DNA of 64,000 nt from Methylobacterium sp. R2-1. Its GTDB lineage: Bacteria > Pseudomonadota > Alphaproteobacteria > Rhizobiales > Beijerinckiaceae. Position 1 is the first letter of the stretch, and each line of letters begins with the position of its first letter. Of the stretch, positions 7,802 through 16,817 are shown piece after piece. The notes beneath the pieces were generated by a model. It saw only the letters and a program-made list of their open reading frames with translations, was not told where the DNA came from and ran no database searches. The stretch spans positions 62,001 to 126,000 of the forward strand of contig NZ_JACHWM010000015.1 in the NCBI RefSeq assembly GCF_014191355.1, in the 5' to 3' direction. The position numbers and the translations under genes are program-made.

Positions 7802-9511
7802 ATGCGAATTCTCGACAATGCAAAAATGATCGTGAAGTCGTTTTTGCCTATCCTAATGATCGTTTTCGTGTCCGCCGGGATGATCTTCTATGCCCACGGA
7901 GTAGTGTCGGACATAGCCGGGCAGACGAAATATATCGTAGATATTCAATCGAAGCGGCTCGAAAATGTCCTTTCCCTGAGAAATTACGCTAATGAGACCG
8001 CTATTATGGCTCGCAACGTCATCATCGAAGTGCGCCAGCAAGAGATGGACGATTACAGAAAGCGCTACGATGCTGCTGTTGCTGCGACATACAAGAGCAT
8101 CGACCAACTGAACGCGCTCGCCGACGGTCCCGAGCGGCGCCAGGCCAATGAAGAGATGCGGGATGCCGCGGCGGCTCTGTTCTCCGTCAACGAGCGGGTC
8201 ATCCAACTGGGGCTCAGGAACGAGAACGAAGCGGCCGCCAAACTTCTGCTGACAGAAGCCGTGGTCTTCCGTGGAAAGCTGCGCGACGGCGTCGACGCGC
8301 GGGTCAAGCGGCTGAGCGAGGAGCTCGCAGCGGCCCGGGACGAGGCGAGTCATGCCGCGAGCCGGTCGAGCATGATCCTCCTCATCGCATCGGCGCTCGG
8401 TTTCATGGTCGCCCTCGGGGCCGCCGCCGTCATCACCGTGGCCGGCGTGACCCGGCCGCTGGCCAGCCTCGTCTCCGTTCTCCAGCGCATGGCCCAGGGT
8501 GAAGTCGATGCGACGATCCGCGAGGCCTCGCGCGGCGACGAGATCGGTGCGGTCGGCCGCGCGGTCGAGGGGATCAAGGCCATGGTCGCGCAGAAGGCGG
8601 CGGAGCAGGCTGAGATGCGCCGCATCGCCGACGAAGCCGCCGCCGAGCGGCGCCGCACCATGATCGAACTTGCCGACGGCTTCGAGCGGGCGGTCGGCGG
8701 CATCGTCGGCCGGGTGTCCTCTTCGGCAACCGAGCTTCAGGCGACCGCGCAGCAGATGTCCTCGACCGCCAACGAGGCGGCGAATCAGTCGAGCACCGTC
8801 GCCGCTGCGGCGGAAGAGGCAGCGAGCAACGTCGGTACCGTGGCGGCTGCGGCGGAGGAACTCGGCGCGTCCGTTCAGGAGATCGGACGGCAGGTTCAGG
8901 GATCCGCCGGGCTCGCGGAGAAGGCCGTTGCGGAGGCGGATCAGACCGGCCAGCTCGTGCGCGAACTCAGCCGCACTTCCGCCCGTATCGGCGACATGGT
9001 CAGCATGATCTCCAACATCGCCTCGCAGACGAACCTGCTCGCGCTCAACGCGACGATCGAGGCGGCGCGTGCGGGCGAGGCGGGACGCGGCTTCGCCGTC
9101 GTGGCGACGGAGGTGAAGGAACTCGCCAGCCAGACCGCCCGGGCGACGGAGGAGATCGCCGGCCAGATCGGCGAGATCCAGGGCGTCACCGAACGGGCCG
9201 TCACGGCCATCGGTTCGATCACCGGACGCATCGGCGAGATCAACTCCGTCGCCGCGACCATCGCCGCCGCGGTCGAGCAGCAGGGCGCGGCGACTCAGGA
9301 GATCGTGCGCAACGTGTCGCAAGCCTCCACCGGAACGACCGAGGTGACGCGCAACGTCGTGGGACTGGCGCAGGCGTCGGACGAGGCCGGAGCGGCGGCG
9401 AGCCAAGTGCTCGCCGCGGCGTCCGAGCTGTCGCGTGAATCGGAGCATCTCACCAGCGAGGTCAGCCGCTTCCTGTCCACCGTCCGCGCAGCCCGATCCC
9501 CCTCCGCGTGA
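7802..9511 (+). CDS. Methyl-accepting chemotaxis protein
   Basis: About 569 residues. TM1 is near residues 10-32, followed by a four-helix-bundle type periplasmic sensor. TM2 is near residues 195-220. A HAMP linker comes next (VTRPLASLVSVLQRMAQGEV), then a long signalling hairpin whose tip reads SQTNLLALNATIEAARAGE, the CheA/CheW contact. I chose the ATG at 7802 because GGAG lies six bases upstream; a GTG at 7760 would add 14 residues. The ligand is unknown. The first ~100 codons are richer in A/T than the rest, which hints that the sensor module has a different history. It ends at a strong hairpin (9531-9561). Confidence 0.93.
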   Translation: MRILDNAKMIVKSFLPILMIVFVSAGMIFYAHGVVSDIAGQTKYIVDIQSKRLENVLSLRNYANETAIMARNVIIEVRQQEMDDYRKRYDAAVAATYKSIDQLNALADGPERRQANEEMRDAAAALFSVNERVIQLGLRNENEAAAKLLLTEAVVFRGKLRDGVDARVKRLSEELAAARDEASHAASRSSMILLIASALGFMVALGAAAVITVAGVTRPLASLVSVLQRMAQGEVDATIREASRGDEIGAVGRAVEGIKAMVAQKAAEQAEMRRIADEAAAERRRTMIELADGFERAVGGIVGRVSSSATELQATAQQMSSTANEAANQSSTVAAAAEEAASNVGTVAAAAEELGASVQEIGRQVQGSAGLAEKAVAEADQTGQLVRELSRTSARIGDMVSMISNIASQTNLLALNATIEAARAGEAGRGFAVVATEVKELASQTARATEEIAGQIGEIQGVTERAVTAIGSITGRIGEINSVAATIAAAVEQQGAATQEIVRNVSQASTGTTEVTRNVVGLAQASDEAGAAASQVLAAASELSRESEHLTSEVSRFLSTVRAARSPSA

Positions 9512-9530
9512 AGAGAGTCCGAAAACCAGC

Positions 9531-9561
9531 GGGCTCGGTACGGCCTCGCCGTACCGAGCCC
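9531..9561 (+). terminator. Rho-independent-type hairpin after the chemoreceptor gene
   Basis: A perfect 13-bp stem, gggctcggtacgg pairing with ccgtaccgagccc, has a five-base loop and starts 19 bases after the chemoreceptor stop. No clear T run follows (gatcgatctcg), so it may stop transcription inefficiently or protect the 3' end. Confidence 0.65.
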
Positions 9562-9718
9562 GATCGATCTCGCTGTCATATTCAATCGCTGACAGCGGCC
9601 TGTTCACTGTTAAACGATGCATGGCAGGCCATCGCATCGCGTGCTGCCAAAGGGCAACACCGATGCTAAGATCCCATCGCAGAACCTTTTGTCCTTCCCC
9701 AGGTCGAGGCTCTCGCGT

Positions 9719-9773
9719 GGGACCGGGCGGTCAAGTCTCGATAGCTGCCTCCGCCCGGTCCCGCCTTTTCTCC
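9719..9773 (+). terminator. Hairpin with T-rich tail; possible end of a small RNA
   Basis: A 12-bp stem (gggaccgggcgg at 9719-9730, ccgcccggtccc at 9751-9762) with a 20-base loop is followed by gccttttctcc. The T-rich side marks it as a plus-strand terminator. No gene ends nearby on that strand except the chemoreceptor, which already has its own hairpin at 9531-9561. Otherwise the gap 9512-9902 holds no gene; it carries a small inverted repeat near 9574-9596 (ctgtca...tgacag). It could end a small RNA made from about 9570-9770, or back up termination. Confidence 0.5.
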
Positions 9774-9902
9774 TGATGCTCCGCGAACGGCTGCACGGTG
9801 TTGTTGCCGCCTCGGTTGCGCCGCTCCCGATCCCGCAGCCTTCACCATTCTGTCGTCACGGCAAGCGCCCTCGGACGGGAGGCCGTTCCGATCCGGCGGG
9901 CT

Positions 9903-10169
9903 TCAGAACCCTGTCGCGATCCGCCCGTAGGTCATCTCGGCAAACGCGTAGATCTGCGAACCGACGAAGGTGCCCGTCACCAGCATCACCAGCAGGATCG
10001 CGACGATCTTCGGGACGAAGGTGAGGGTCACCTCCTGGATCTGCGTCAGCGCCTGCAGCAGGGCGACCGCGACGCCGACCAGCATCGCCGCGCCGACGGA
10101 GGGACCGGCGGCGACGAGCACCGTCCAGATCGCCGAGCGGACGAGTTCGAGGGCGTCGACCTCATTCAT
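9903..10169 (-). CDS. fliQ: Flagellar biosynthetic protein FliQ
   Basis: An 88-residue protein with two membrane hairpins. It has the family pattern: NEVDALELVRSAIWTVL, then VGVAVALLQALTQIQEVTL, then FVPKIVAILLV. FliQ is part of the FliPQR export-gate core. It is the last gene of the leftward flgE-flgK-flgL-flaF-flbT-flgD series, 66 bases after flgD. In many genomes fliQ sits next to fliR; here the two are separated by flhA and the chemoreceptor gene. Confidence 0.93.
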   Translation of the reverse strand: MNEVDALELVRSAIWTVLVAAGPSVGAAMLVGVAVALLQALTQIQEVTLTFVPKIVAILLVMLVTGTFVGSQIYAFAEMTYGRIATGF

Positions 10170-10235
10170 GAGTCGGTCTTTAGACGGTACATCGTCTTGC
10201 TTGCGAAAGCCGGGACCACCTTTCGGGACGATGCG

Positions 10236-10646
10236 CTAGCTGATCGAGATGCCGGAGGCGAGCAGCATCTCACGGCCGTCGGTGAGCTTGGCCATCACGC
10301 CGTCGCCGGTGACCCGCACCGATTGCACCGTCCCGGTCATCAGGCCGTCCGCCGAGGTGAGGGTCCGACCGATGATCGCGTCGGCCTGGTTCAGGAAGCT
10401 GGAGGCCAGCAGCGAGTCGAGCTTCTGGTTTGTCTTGGTGGCCTGTTCCACCTGCGAGAACGATGCGAGCTGACCGACATATTCCGTCGAGTCCATCGGC
10501 TTCGTCGGGTCCTGATTCTGAAGCTGGGCCATCAGCAGCTGCAAGAACGTGTCGGCGTTCATCTTGGAGGCGACCGAGGTCGCCGCCTTCGCCGCCGCGG
10601 CCGTGGTCGTGCCGGCGGTGCCGTTCGTGGTGCTGGAGACGTCCAT
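10236..10646 (-). CDS. flgD: Flagellar hook assembly scaffold FlgD
   Basis: A 136-residue protein with the FlgD N-terminal signature (FLQLLMAQLQNQDPTKPMD, then EYVGQLASFSQVEQ) and a short C-terminal part (VTGDGVMAKLTDG). FlgD caps the growing hook and is released when FlgK arrives. It is much shorter than the enterobacterial protein because the C-terminal FlgD Ig-like/Tudor region is reduced, as is common in Hyphomicrobiales. It starts 3 bases after the flbT stop. Confidence 0.92.
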   Translation of the reverse strand: MDVSSTTNGTAGTTTAAAAKAATSVASKMNADTFLQLLMAQLQNQDPTKPMDSTEYVGQLASFSQVEQATKTNQKLDSLLASSFLNQADAIIGRTLTSADGLMTGTVQSVRVTGDGVMAKLTDGREMLLASGISIS

Positions 10647-10649
10647 GGT

Positions 10650-11177
10650 TCAGGCCTTGTCGGAGGAGGGAGCCAGCCGGGCTCGCATCGCGGACCGGCG
10701 ACGGTGGCCGGACCGAGTGGGCGGAACGAGGGCGGCGGGTGGCACCTTAGGGATGGGCCCTGCCGCACCGAGCAGATCGGCTTCCGTCGTGTACAGGCCG
10801 CGGATGATCTTCAGCGCCTCGAAGGCGCGGCCCGCCTCGACCAGGGCGTGCGCCGCCGCCAACCCGTCGCGCATGACCGGATCGGTCGTGGCGGCGAGGA
10901 TGCCATCCTCGATCTGAGCATAGAGCGCCCGGGCCGGGCCGGCCTGGGCCGGGGCGATCAGCACGGTCTGCGCCGCGAAATAGAGCTGGCGCAGAGGCGT
11001 CGTCGCCTCCTCCGCCTGGAGGACGTGGCCCTCCAGCAGGAAGGTCGCGTCGTTCATCAGTTCGAGCGCGACCTTGCGGTCGACGCGCACCACCGCACCG
11101 TTGATGTAGACGCGCTCGCCCGCTTTCAGGCTCAGGTGCATGGTGCGGGCTGCGGCCCGGTCGGTCTCGCGCGTCAT
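10650..11177 (-). CDS. flbT: Flagellum biosynthesis repressor FlbT
   Basis: About 175 residues. The FlbT core reads LSLKAGERVYINGAVVRVDR, then LLEGHVLQAEEATTPLRQLY. FlbT binds the 5' leader of flagellin mRNA and controls its stability in Caulobacter and relatives. I start it at the ATG at 11177, which has AGGGGGA upstream; an internal ATG at 11141 is possible. It follows flaF by about 11 bases. The likely target is the flagellin leader at 20290-20447 in this window. The Pro/Arg-rich tail after about residue 145 is not part of the conserved core. Confidence 0.92.
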   Translation of the reverse strand: MTRETDRAAARTMHLSLKAGERVYINGAVVRVDRKVALELMNDATFLLEGHVLQAEEATTPLRQLYFAAQTVLIAPAQAGPARALYAQIEDGILAATTDPVMRDGLAAAHALVEAGRAFEALKIIRGLYTTEADLLGAAGPIPKVPPAALVPPTRSGHRRRSAMRARLAPSSDKA

Positions 11178-11188
11178 GACCCGTCCCC

Positions 11189-11539
11189 CTACTGCAATCC
11201 GTCGCGGATCGAGGTGTTGACCTCGATCAGCGCCGCGAGGCTGCGCTCGGGTGCGCTCAGCACCTCCCCGGCCTCGCGCATGTTCCACAGACCGATGGCG
11301 ACGAGGTCGGCGCGAAGGCCCTCAGGCAATCCGTTCTCGGGATCGAGTAGGTCAGCGATCAGCACGTTCCAGAGGTTCTGGATCGATCCGACCGCGGCGT
11401 TCCGCTCCGGACCGGCCCTGGAGCCCTGCGCCTCGGCCGAGCGCAGCAGGCCGAGCGCCCGGTCGAACGCCTCGCGCTCGCGCTCGCGGCCGAGGTCGGG
11501 CGCGTCCTCCATGATCTCGGCATAGGATAGACGGTACAT
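11189..11539 (-). CDS. flaF: Flagellar biosynthesis regulator FlaF
   Basis: A 116-residue helical protein with the FlaF pattern: YAEIMEDAPDLGREREREAF near the start, then IQNLWNVLIADLLDPENGLP and LRADLVAIGLWNMRE. In alphaproteobacteria FlaF activates flagellin translation and acts opposite FlbT; the two genes are almost always adjacent, as here. It is also thought to help flagellin secretion. No membrane segment is visible. It starts 43 bases after the flgL stop. Confidence 0.92.
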   Translation of the reverse strand: MYRLSYAEIMEDAPDLGREREREAFDRALGLLRSAEAQGSRAGPERNAAVGSIQNLWNVLIADLLDPENGLPEGLRADLVAIGLWNMREAGEVLSAPERSLAALIEVNTSIRDGLQ

Positions 11540-11582
11540 CGGGGCCTACGCTCCGTACTCGGTTGCTGGAAAATGCGGGCGT

Positions 11583-12635
11583 TCAGGAGATGAAGTTGAT
11601 CAGGCTGAGGCTGCGCAGCTGCGCGGTCAGCCCGTAGGACATCTGCATCTGGGTCGTGATGGCATCGACCCGGGACTTGGCTTCCGCCGGATCGACGCTC
11701 TCCAGATCCCGGATCTGCCCGGTCAGCAGCGCGGTCTGCTTGGCGATGCGCGCATTCGCCTCCGTGATCTGGCTCTGCGCGCGGCCGAGATCGGCCCGCA
11801 TCGTCGTGAGGCTTTGGGTGACTTCGCCCAGCAGGTCCATGACCTTGCCGGTCGCCACCTCTTGCGCCTCCTGCGAGAGGCCGGACAGGCTGAGCCCAGA
11901 GGCGATGACGTAGGCCATGCCGAGCTTGCGGAACGGTTCGGCGTTTGCGCTCACCGAGGTGGTGACCGTCTCGGTGAGCGAGATCTGACTGTCGATCGTC
12001 CGGCTCGACGCCGCCGACCACGTCCGGTTCCAGTTCAACTCCGTGAACCGTCCGGTGAGCATCCCGTCGATGAAGCCCTTGATCTCGCTCGGCGTGATGC
12101 CGGATGCCGCCGGACTGCCGGGGGCGAAACCGAAGAAGCGCGTGAAGGCATCATCCACCGCCGCCTTCGCTGCCGAAGTCGGGCTGCCCTCGTAGGGCGT
12201 CAGTGGGGCCGTCCCGCTGTTCGTGCCGCCGAATACGAACTGTCCGCCCGCGCTGGTGTTGAGAGCGCCCGCCAGCGCGGCGAGGCGGCCGCGCGCCGAT
12301 TCCGTGGCCATCTTCGCACGCTGGTCCGCGGGCAGTGCCGTGAGTTCGTTGAGCGTCGCCTCGGCGGCGGATTGGATCTCCTGAAGCGCGGTTTGCGTGG
12401 CCTCGAGCCGGAGCGAGGCCGCGCTGTTGCTCTGGGTCAGCGAGGCGAGCACGGCGTTCTGCCCTCGAAGGCCGAAGGCCCCGGCGACCCCGCCGCCGAG
12501 CGTCGCCCCGATATCGGCGAACCGACCGGTGCTGATCTCCTTGGTCGCGATTGCGAGATCGGTCTGGAGACGCGAAACGCCGGTGCGCGGCGCGTTCCAG
12601 AGGTTGAGGCTCGAGATGAAGCCTATCGTCATCAT
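11583..12635 (-). CDS. flgL: Flagellar hook-associated protein 3 (FlgL)
   Basis: About 350 residues, flagellin-fold. The N-terminal helix includes SRLQTDLAIATKEISTGR, and the C-terminus ends QMSYGLTAQLRSLSLINFIS, the paired D0 helices expected of a junction protein. FlgL joins the filament to the hook next to FlgK and is exported through the flagellar gate without a signal peptide. The start is the first of two adjacent ATGs (12635 or 12632), 8 bases after the flgK stop, so the two are probably translationally coupled. Confidence 0.9.
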   Translation of the reverse strand: MMTIGFISSLNLWNAPRTGVSRLQTDLAIATKEISTGRFADIGATLGGGVAGAFGLRGQNAVLASLTQSNSAASLRLEATQTALQEIQSAAEATLNELTALPADQRAKMATESARGRLAALAGALNTSAGGQFVFGGTNSGTAPLTPYEGSPTSAAKAAVDDAFTRFFGFAPGSPAASGITPSEIKGFIDGMLTGRFTELNWNRTWSAASSRTIDSQISLTETVTTSVSANAEPFRKLGMAYVIASGLSLSGLSQEAQEVATGKVMDLLGEVTQSLTTMRADLGRAQSQITEANARIAKQTALLTGQIRDLESVDPAEAKSRVDAITTQMQMSYGLTAQLRSLSLINFIS

Positions 12636-12642
12636 CGCCGTA

Positions 12643-14112
12643 TCACCGCACCGCGTCGAGGAGGGTCTTGAGGAGGTCGTTGACGACCGCGATGAGCTTG
12701 GCCGAGGCGCTGTAAGAGCGCTCAAGCTGCAGCGCGAGCGCGGTCTCGTCGTCGCCGTTCACGCCCGCTGTGTTCGAGAGCGCCTCGTTGGCGCGGCTCA
12801 GCAGGGTCTTCTGGTAGGAGGCGCTGGTCGAGGCATCCTTGCGCTGCGCCTCGAGCCATCCCGCGGAGGCCGCGGCCAAGTCCGGCAGGGTGGAGGCCGT
12901 GCCGAGGCCGAGCGCCGGATCGACGGGCTGTGATGCGGTGAGCGTCGTGAGGAGACCGCGCAGGCGGCCCGCGTATGCCGCATCGCCGTCCGCTGCGGGG
13001 TCGGCGTAGTCGCTGCCGTTCATGCCGCCGCTGCGCAGCAGGGCGACCGTGCCGCCCTGGGCGGGATCGACCGCCGCGTTGATCGCAATCGTTGCCGCGA
13101 GGCCGGTGCGCCCGGTGGCTGTGGTGGCGGGCAGGATCGCACTGCCGCCCGCGGTGAACAGGCCAGCTCGCGGACCGAAGTCGGGCGCGACCGCATCGGT
13201 CTCGGCGAAGGCGCCGATCAGGCCGCCAGCGAGGGCGTCGAGCTGCGCCTCGTAGGTCAGCGCCGCGCCGTCGCGGAGGCTTGCGAGCCCCGCGATCCGC
13301 CCGGAGGTGAGCGGCATCGGCGAAGCGGCCCCGGTGACCGGCACGCCGTCGATCGTCACGGTGCCGCCCACGGTGCCGGCCGCGAAGGTGGAGGTGGGGG
13401 AGAACGCAACCGTGCGCGGGCCGCGCTCGAACAAGGTGACACCGCCATCGGTGTACAGCGCCATGTCACCGCCGTCGCGGTTCACGGCGGTCACGCCGAT
13501 CTCCTGGGAGAGCGCGGTCAGGATGCGATCGCGGTCGTCGAGCGCGTCGGTGGCATCGCTGCCGAGGGCCGTGATCCTGACGACGGCGCGGTTGGCGGTA
13601 TCGAACCGGCCGAGGAGGTCGTTGATGCGGGTCACCGAGTCGGCGATGCCGGCATCGGCCTCCGTCCGCGCGGCGTGGACGGTATCGGCCGCCGCGTTGA
13701 GGCTGCCGGCGAGTGCCTTGGCCGCCTCGACCGCGTCTCGGGCGAGCTGCGTGTTGTCGGGCTGGTTGGCGGCGGCCTGGAGCGCGGCCTGGAAGGCCGA
13801 GAGCCGTGCGGCCGGTGCGGTCGGATCGTCGGTGTCGCCGACGGTCTGGGCGAGCTTCGTCAAACCGGTCAGCAGCGCGTCGCCGCGCGCGGCATCGGAC
13901 GAGGCGGTGAGCGTGCGGGCATAGAGGGCCGGATCACCCGCGCGGGTGATCGTCACCGTGGCGCCGCCCGCGCTGCCGGCAACCAGCGTCGCGATCTTGC
14001 GCGAATAGCCGGGATCGTTCGCGCCCGCGACGTTGCGCGCGGACACGGCCATCTGGTTCGAGGTCGCGAGCAGCGAGGCGCGCGCGGTGTTGAGCGCGAG
14101 GGTAAGACCCAT
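12643..14112 (-). CDS. flgK: Flagellar hook-associated protein 1 (FlgK)
   Basis: A 489-residue junction protein. The N-terminus LALNTARASLLATSNQMAV leads to the rod/hook family motif NVAGANDPGYSRK. The C-terminus has VNGDDETALALQLERSYSAS followed by AVVNDLLKTLLD. FlgK caps the completed hook and, with FlgL, forms the hook-filament junction. It starts 75 bases after flgE on the same strand. Length is near the lower end for the family. Confidence 0.92.
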   Translation of the reverse strand: MGLTLALNTARASLLATSNQMAVSARNVAGANDPGYSRKIATLVAGSAGGATVTITRAGDPALYARTLTASSDAARGDALLTGLTKLAQTVGDTDDPTAPAARLSAFQAALQAAANQPDNTQLARDAVEAAKALAGSLNAAADTVHAARTEADAGIADSVTRINDLLGRFDTANRAVVRITALGSDATDALDDRDRILTALSQEIGVTAVNRDGGDMALYTDGGVTLFERGPRTVAFSPTSTFAAGTVGGTVTIDGVPVTGAASPMPLTSGRIAGLASLRDGAALTYEAQLDALAGGLIGAFAETDAVAPDFGPRAGLFTAGGSAILPATTATGRTGLAATIAINAAVDPAQGGTVALLRSGGMNGSDYADPAADGDAAYAGRLRGLLTTLTASQPVDPALGLGTASTLPDLAAASAGWLEAQRKDASTSASYQKTLLSRANEALSNTAGVNGDDETALALQLERSYSASAKLIAVVNDLLKTLLDAVR

Positions 14113-14187
14113 CGGTCGGTTCCTGGGACGCGGTACGAGACGGGGGCGCCGGTGTCGGGCCGGCGCCCCCGGATGCGGCGGCGCGCG

Positions 14188-15399
14188 TCAGCGCTTCAGG
14201 TTCATCAGGGTTTCGAGCAGCTCGTTGCCGGTCATGAACACCTTCGAATTGGCGGTGTAGACCGTTTGCGACTCGATCATTGTGGTCAGCTCGGTGCTGA
14301 CGTCGACGTTGGATTGTTCGAGCGCCCCGGCCTTCATGATGCCGCGCCCCCCCTGGCCGGCGAAGCCGATCTGGATGTCGCCGGACTCTGCGCTCGTGGT
14401 GAAGACGTTGCCGGCCCGCGGCGTGAGGTTGTCGGGGCTCGCCACGTCCGCGAGCGGCACCTTGAAGGCGGCCTTGCGGGTGCCGTCGGAGTAGACCGCA
14501 TAGACGGTGCCGTCCTCGCCGAAGGCCGTGCCTGTCACGGCGGTCGGCGACGAGCCGTCGGCGGTGCCAGACAGGGCGTGGTCGCCCGACAACTGCGTCA
14601 GACCGCCCAGATCGACCGTGATGCGGCGGCCGTTCGGCACGTCCACCGCGGCTGTACCGCCGCCGCTGACCTTGCCGTTGCCGTCGAAGGTCACCGAGGT
14701 CGATCCGATCGGACTGGCCGAACCCGCCGGGTCGAAGAAGCGGACCGACCACGTATTGGCGGCGGTCTTGGTCATCTCAACGTCGAGCGTCATCGGCTGG
14801 CCGACATTGTCGTAGACCTTGAGCGAGTTCTTCTTCGAGTAGCCGATGGCGCCTGTCGCCGTGGGATCGTAGACCGGCGTCTCGAAGGAGAGGTTGCCGG
14901 CGATCTTGGCGCTGGTGGAGGGGCGTGCCTCCTGTCCCATCACGCTGACATTGACCGGCTTGAGGTCGGCCACACCGTTGAGGACAGGGTTCGGCGTGCC
15001 GTTGGCGAGGCTGTAGCCCATCAGGGTGAAGCCGCCAGCGTTGACGAGGTTGCCGCTCTTGCCGTCGACCACGAAGTTGCCGGCCCGCGTCATGAAGGGT
15101 GCGCCGGCCGCGTCGCTCACTACGAAGAAGCCGTTGCCCTGGATCGCGAGATCCTTATCGGAATTGGTCGAGGCAATGGGACCGCCCTCGCTCACCGATC
15201 GGCGCAAGGTGGTTTCGACCGCGCCCGAGTTGTAGTTGCCGACATCGCCGGTATCGAGCAGCAGCGAGGAGAACTCGGCCGAGGTTCGCTTGTAGCCGGT
15301 GGTACTGGCGTTCTGGATGTTCTCGGCCACCGTCGAGATGCGGTTCGACTGAGCGTTCATCCCGGAGACGCCGGTGCGGAGCACGCCGATAAGACTCAT
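14188..15399 (-). CDS. flgE: Flagellar hook protein FlgE
   Basis: A 403-residue hook subunit. It starts MSLIGVLRTGVSGMNAQSN, followed by the flagella basal-body rod motif (ENIQNASTTGYKR). The C-terminus is NVDVSTELTTMIESQTVYTA, then NSKVFMTGNELLETLMNLKR. The hook is the universal joint outside the outer membrane. The ATG at 15399 has an upstream GAGGTG; an in-frame upstream start would add 14 residues with no family similarity. It is the first gene of the hook/junction part of the leftward series, 82 bases after fliI. Confidence 0.93.
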   Translation of the reverse strand: MSLIGVLRTGVSGMNAQSNRISTVAENIQNASTTGYKRTSAEFSSLLLDTGDVGNYNSGAVETTLRRSVSEGGPIASTNSDKDLAIQGNGFFVVSDAAGAPFMTRAGNFVVDGKSGNLVNAGGFTLMGYSLANGTPNPVLNGVADLKPVNVSVMGQEARPSTSAKIAGNLSFETPVYDPTATGAIGYSKKNSLKVYDNVGQPMTLDVEMTKTAANTWSVRFFDPAGSASPIGSTSVTFDGNGKVSGGGTAAVDVPNGRRITVDLGGLTQLSGDHALSGTADGSSPTAVTGTAFGEDGTVYAVYSDGTRKAAFKVPLADVASPDNLTPRAGNVFTTSAESGDIQIGFAGQGGRGIMKAGALEQSNVDVSTELTTMIESQTVYTANSKVFMTGNELLETLMNLKR

Positions 15400-15481
15400 G
15401 CTGACACCTCGTTGACTTTCGAATTCTTGCGCACTGGACACGGCGTCGCTTGCGCGGGGCTGAAGGTATTGTGGGGCACGC

Positions 15482-16810
15482 TCATCCCCGCAGAGACTGG
15501 GCGAGTTCGAGGAAGGCGTCGCGGCTTAGGGGCTGGCCCGGCTCCTGGCGCAAAGCCTCGTAGATCCGCGGCACGAGGCTCACGGCCTGGTCGAGATCGG
15601 GGTCGCTGCCGGCGCGGTAGCCCCCCATCAGGCGCAGGTCCCGTGTCTCCTCGAAGCGGGCCATCATGCTCTTGAGCTTGCGCACCAGCTCGCGCTGGTC
15701 CCCGGTCCAGACCTCGCCCGAGAGCCGTGAGATCGAGCCGAGCAGGTCGATGGCCGGATAGCGGCCCTGCTCGGCGATGGCGCGGTCGAGCACCACGTGG
15801 CCGTCGAGCGTGCCGCGGATCGAGTCGGCGACCGGGTCGTTGTGGTCGTCGCCATCGACAAGCACCGAGAAGATGCCGGTGATCGTGCCGGTGCCCTCGG
15901 CGCCGGGTCCGGCACGTTCGAGCAGTCGCGGCAAATCCGAAAAGACGCTGGGCGGGTAGCCGCGGGCCACTGCCGGCTCGCCCGCCGCGAGCGCCACATC
16001 GCGGGCGGCGTGGGCGTAGCGGGTCACTGAATCGACGATGAGCAGCACCGACTCGCCACGATCGCGGAAGGATTCGGCCACTGCCAACGCCACCTTCGGC
16101 GCTTGCCGGCGCATCATCGGGCTCTCGTCACCGGTCGAGACCACGATCACGGCGCGCTCGCGCGCGGCGGCGATGGGTCCTTCGAGGAATTCGCGCACCT
16201 CGCGCCCGCGCTCGCCCACCAGCGCCACCACGACGCTGTCGAAACCTTGAGCGCCGGCCAGCATCGCCAGCAGGGTCGACTTACCGACGCCCGAGCCGGC
16301 GAAGATGCCGATGCGCTGGCCGGCGCAGAGCGGCGTGAACAGGTCGATCGCCCTCACCCCCGTGGGCAGCGGCGTCTTCACCCGCGCGCGGGTCATCGCG
16401 GCGGGCGGGTCGGCGTCCAGCGGAGCGCTGTCGGGGCCCTCAGCCAGGGGACCGAGCCCATCGACGGGGCGGCCGAGCGCGTCGATCACGCGGCCCTTCC
16501 AGCGCGGATCCGGGCGCAGCTGCGCCGGCCCGATGCGGTGTGCGAGGCTGCCGATGCCGGCCTCGATCCGGCTCTCGAACGGCTTCACGGTCGCGCCGGC
16601 CGCATCGATGCGCACGACCTCTCCGATCTGCACCCGACCGTCCGCGGAAAAACCCATTCGGTCGCCGAGCCGCACGAAGGCGGAGACACCCGCGACCCGC
16701 GCGGCGCTGGCGGTCACCTCGCGCACGGGACCACTGACCCGCACCAGCGGCAGGTCGCGGCGCCCGGCCTCCATCGCCCTCTCGAGGCGCTCGATGGCGT
16801 TCGTGGTCAT
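15482..16810 (-). CDS. fliI: Flagellar export ATPase FliI
   Basis: A 442-residue F1-beta-like ATPase. The Walker A is AGSGVGKSTL near residues 171-180. A family motif GERGREVREFLE and the Walker B VLLIVDSVTRYA follow. FliI forms a hexamer below the FlhA/FlhB gate, docks chaperone-substrate complexes and supplies energy for unfolding. It starts 7 bases after the flgF stop, so the two are likely co-transcribed with the DUF1217 gene. Confidence 0.95.
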   Translation of the reverse strand: MTTNAIERLERAMEAGRRDLPLVRVSGPVREVTASAARVAGVSAFVRLGDRMGFSADGRVQIGEVVRIDAAGATVKPFESRIEAGIGSLAHRIGPAQLRPDPRWKGRVIDALGRPVDGLGPLAEGPDSAPLDADPPAAMTRARVKTPLPTGVRAIDLFTPLCAGQRIGIFAGSGVGKSTLLAMLAGAQGFDSVVVALVGERGREVREFLEGPIAAARERAVIVVSTGDESPMMRRQAPKVALAVAESFRDRGESVLLIVDSVTRYAHAARDVALAAGEPAVARGYPPSVFSDLPRLLERAGPGAEGTGTITGIFSVLVDGDDHNDPVADSIRGTLDGHVVLDRAIAEQGRYPAIDLLGSISRLSGEVWTGDQRELVRKLKSMMARFEETRDLRLMGGYRAGSDPDLDQAVSLVPRIYEALRQEPGQPLSRDAFLELAQSLRG

Positions 16811-16817
16811 CGCTCGG

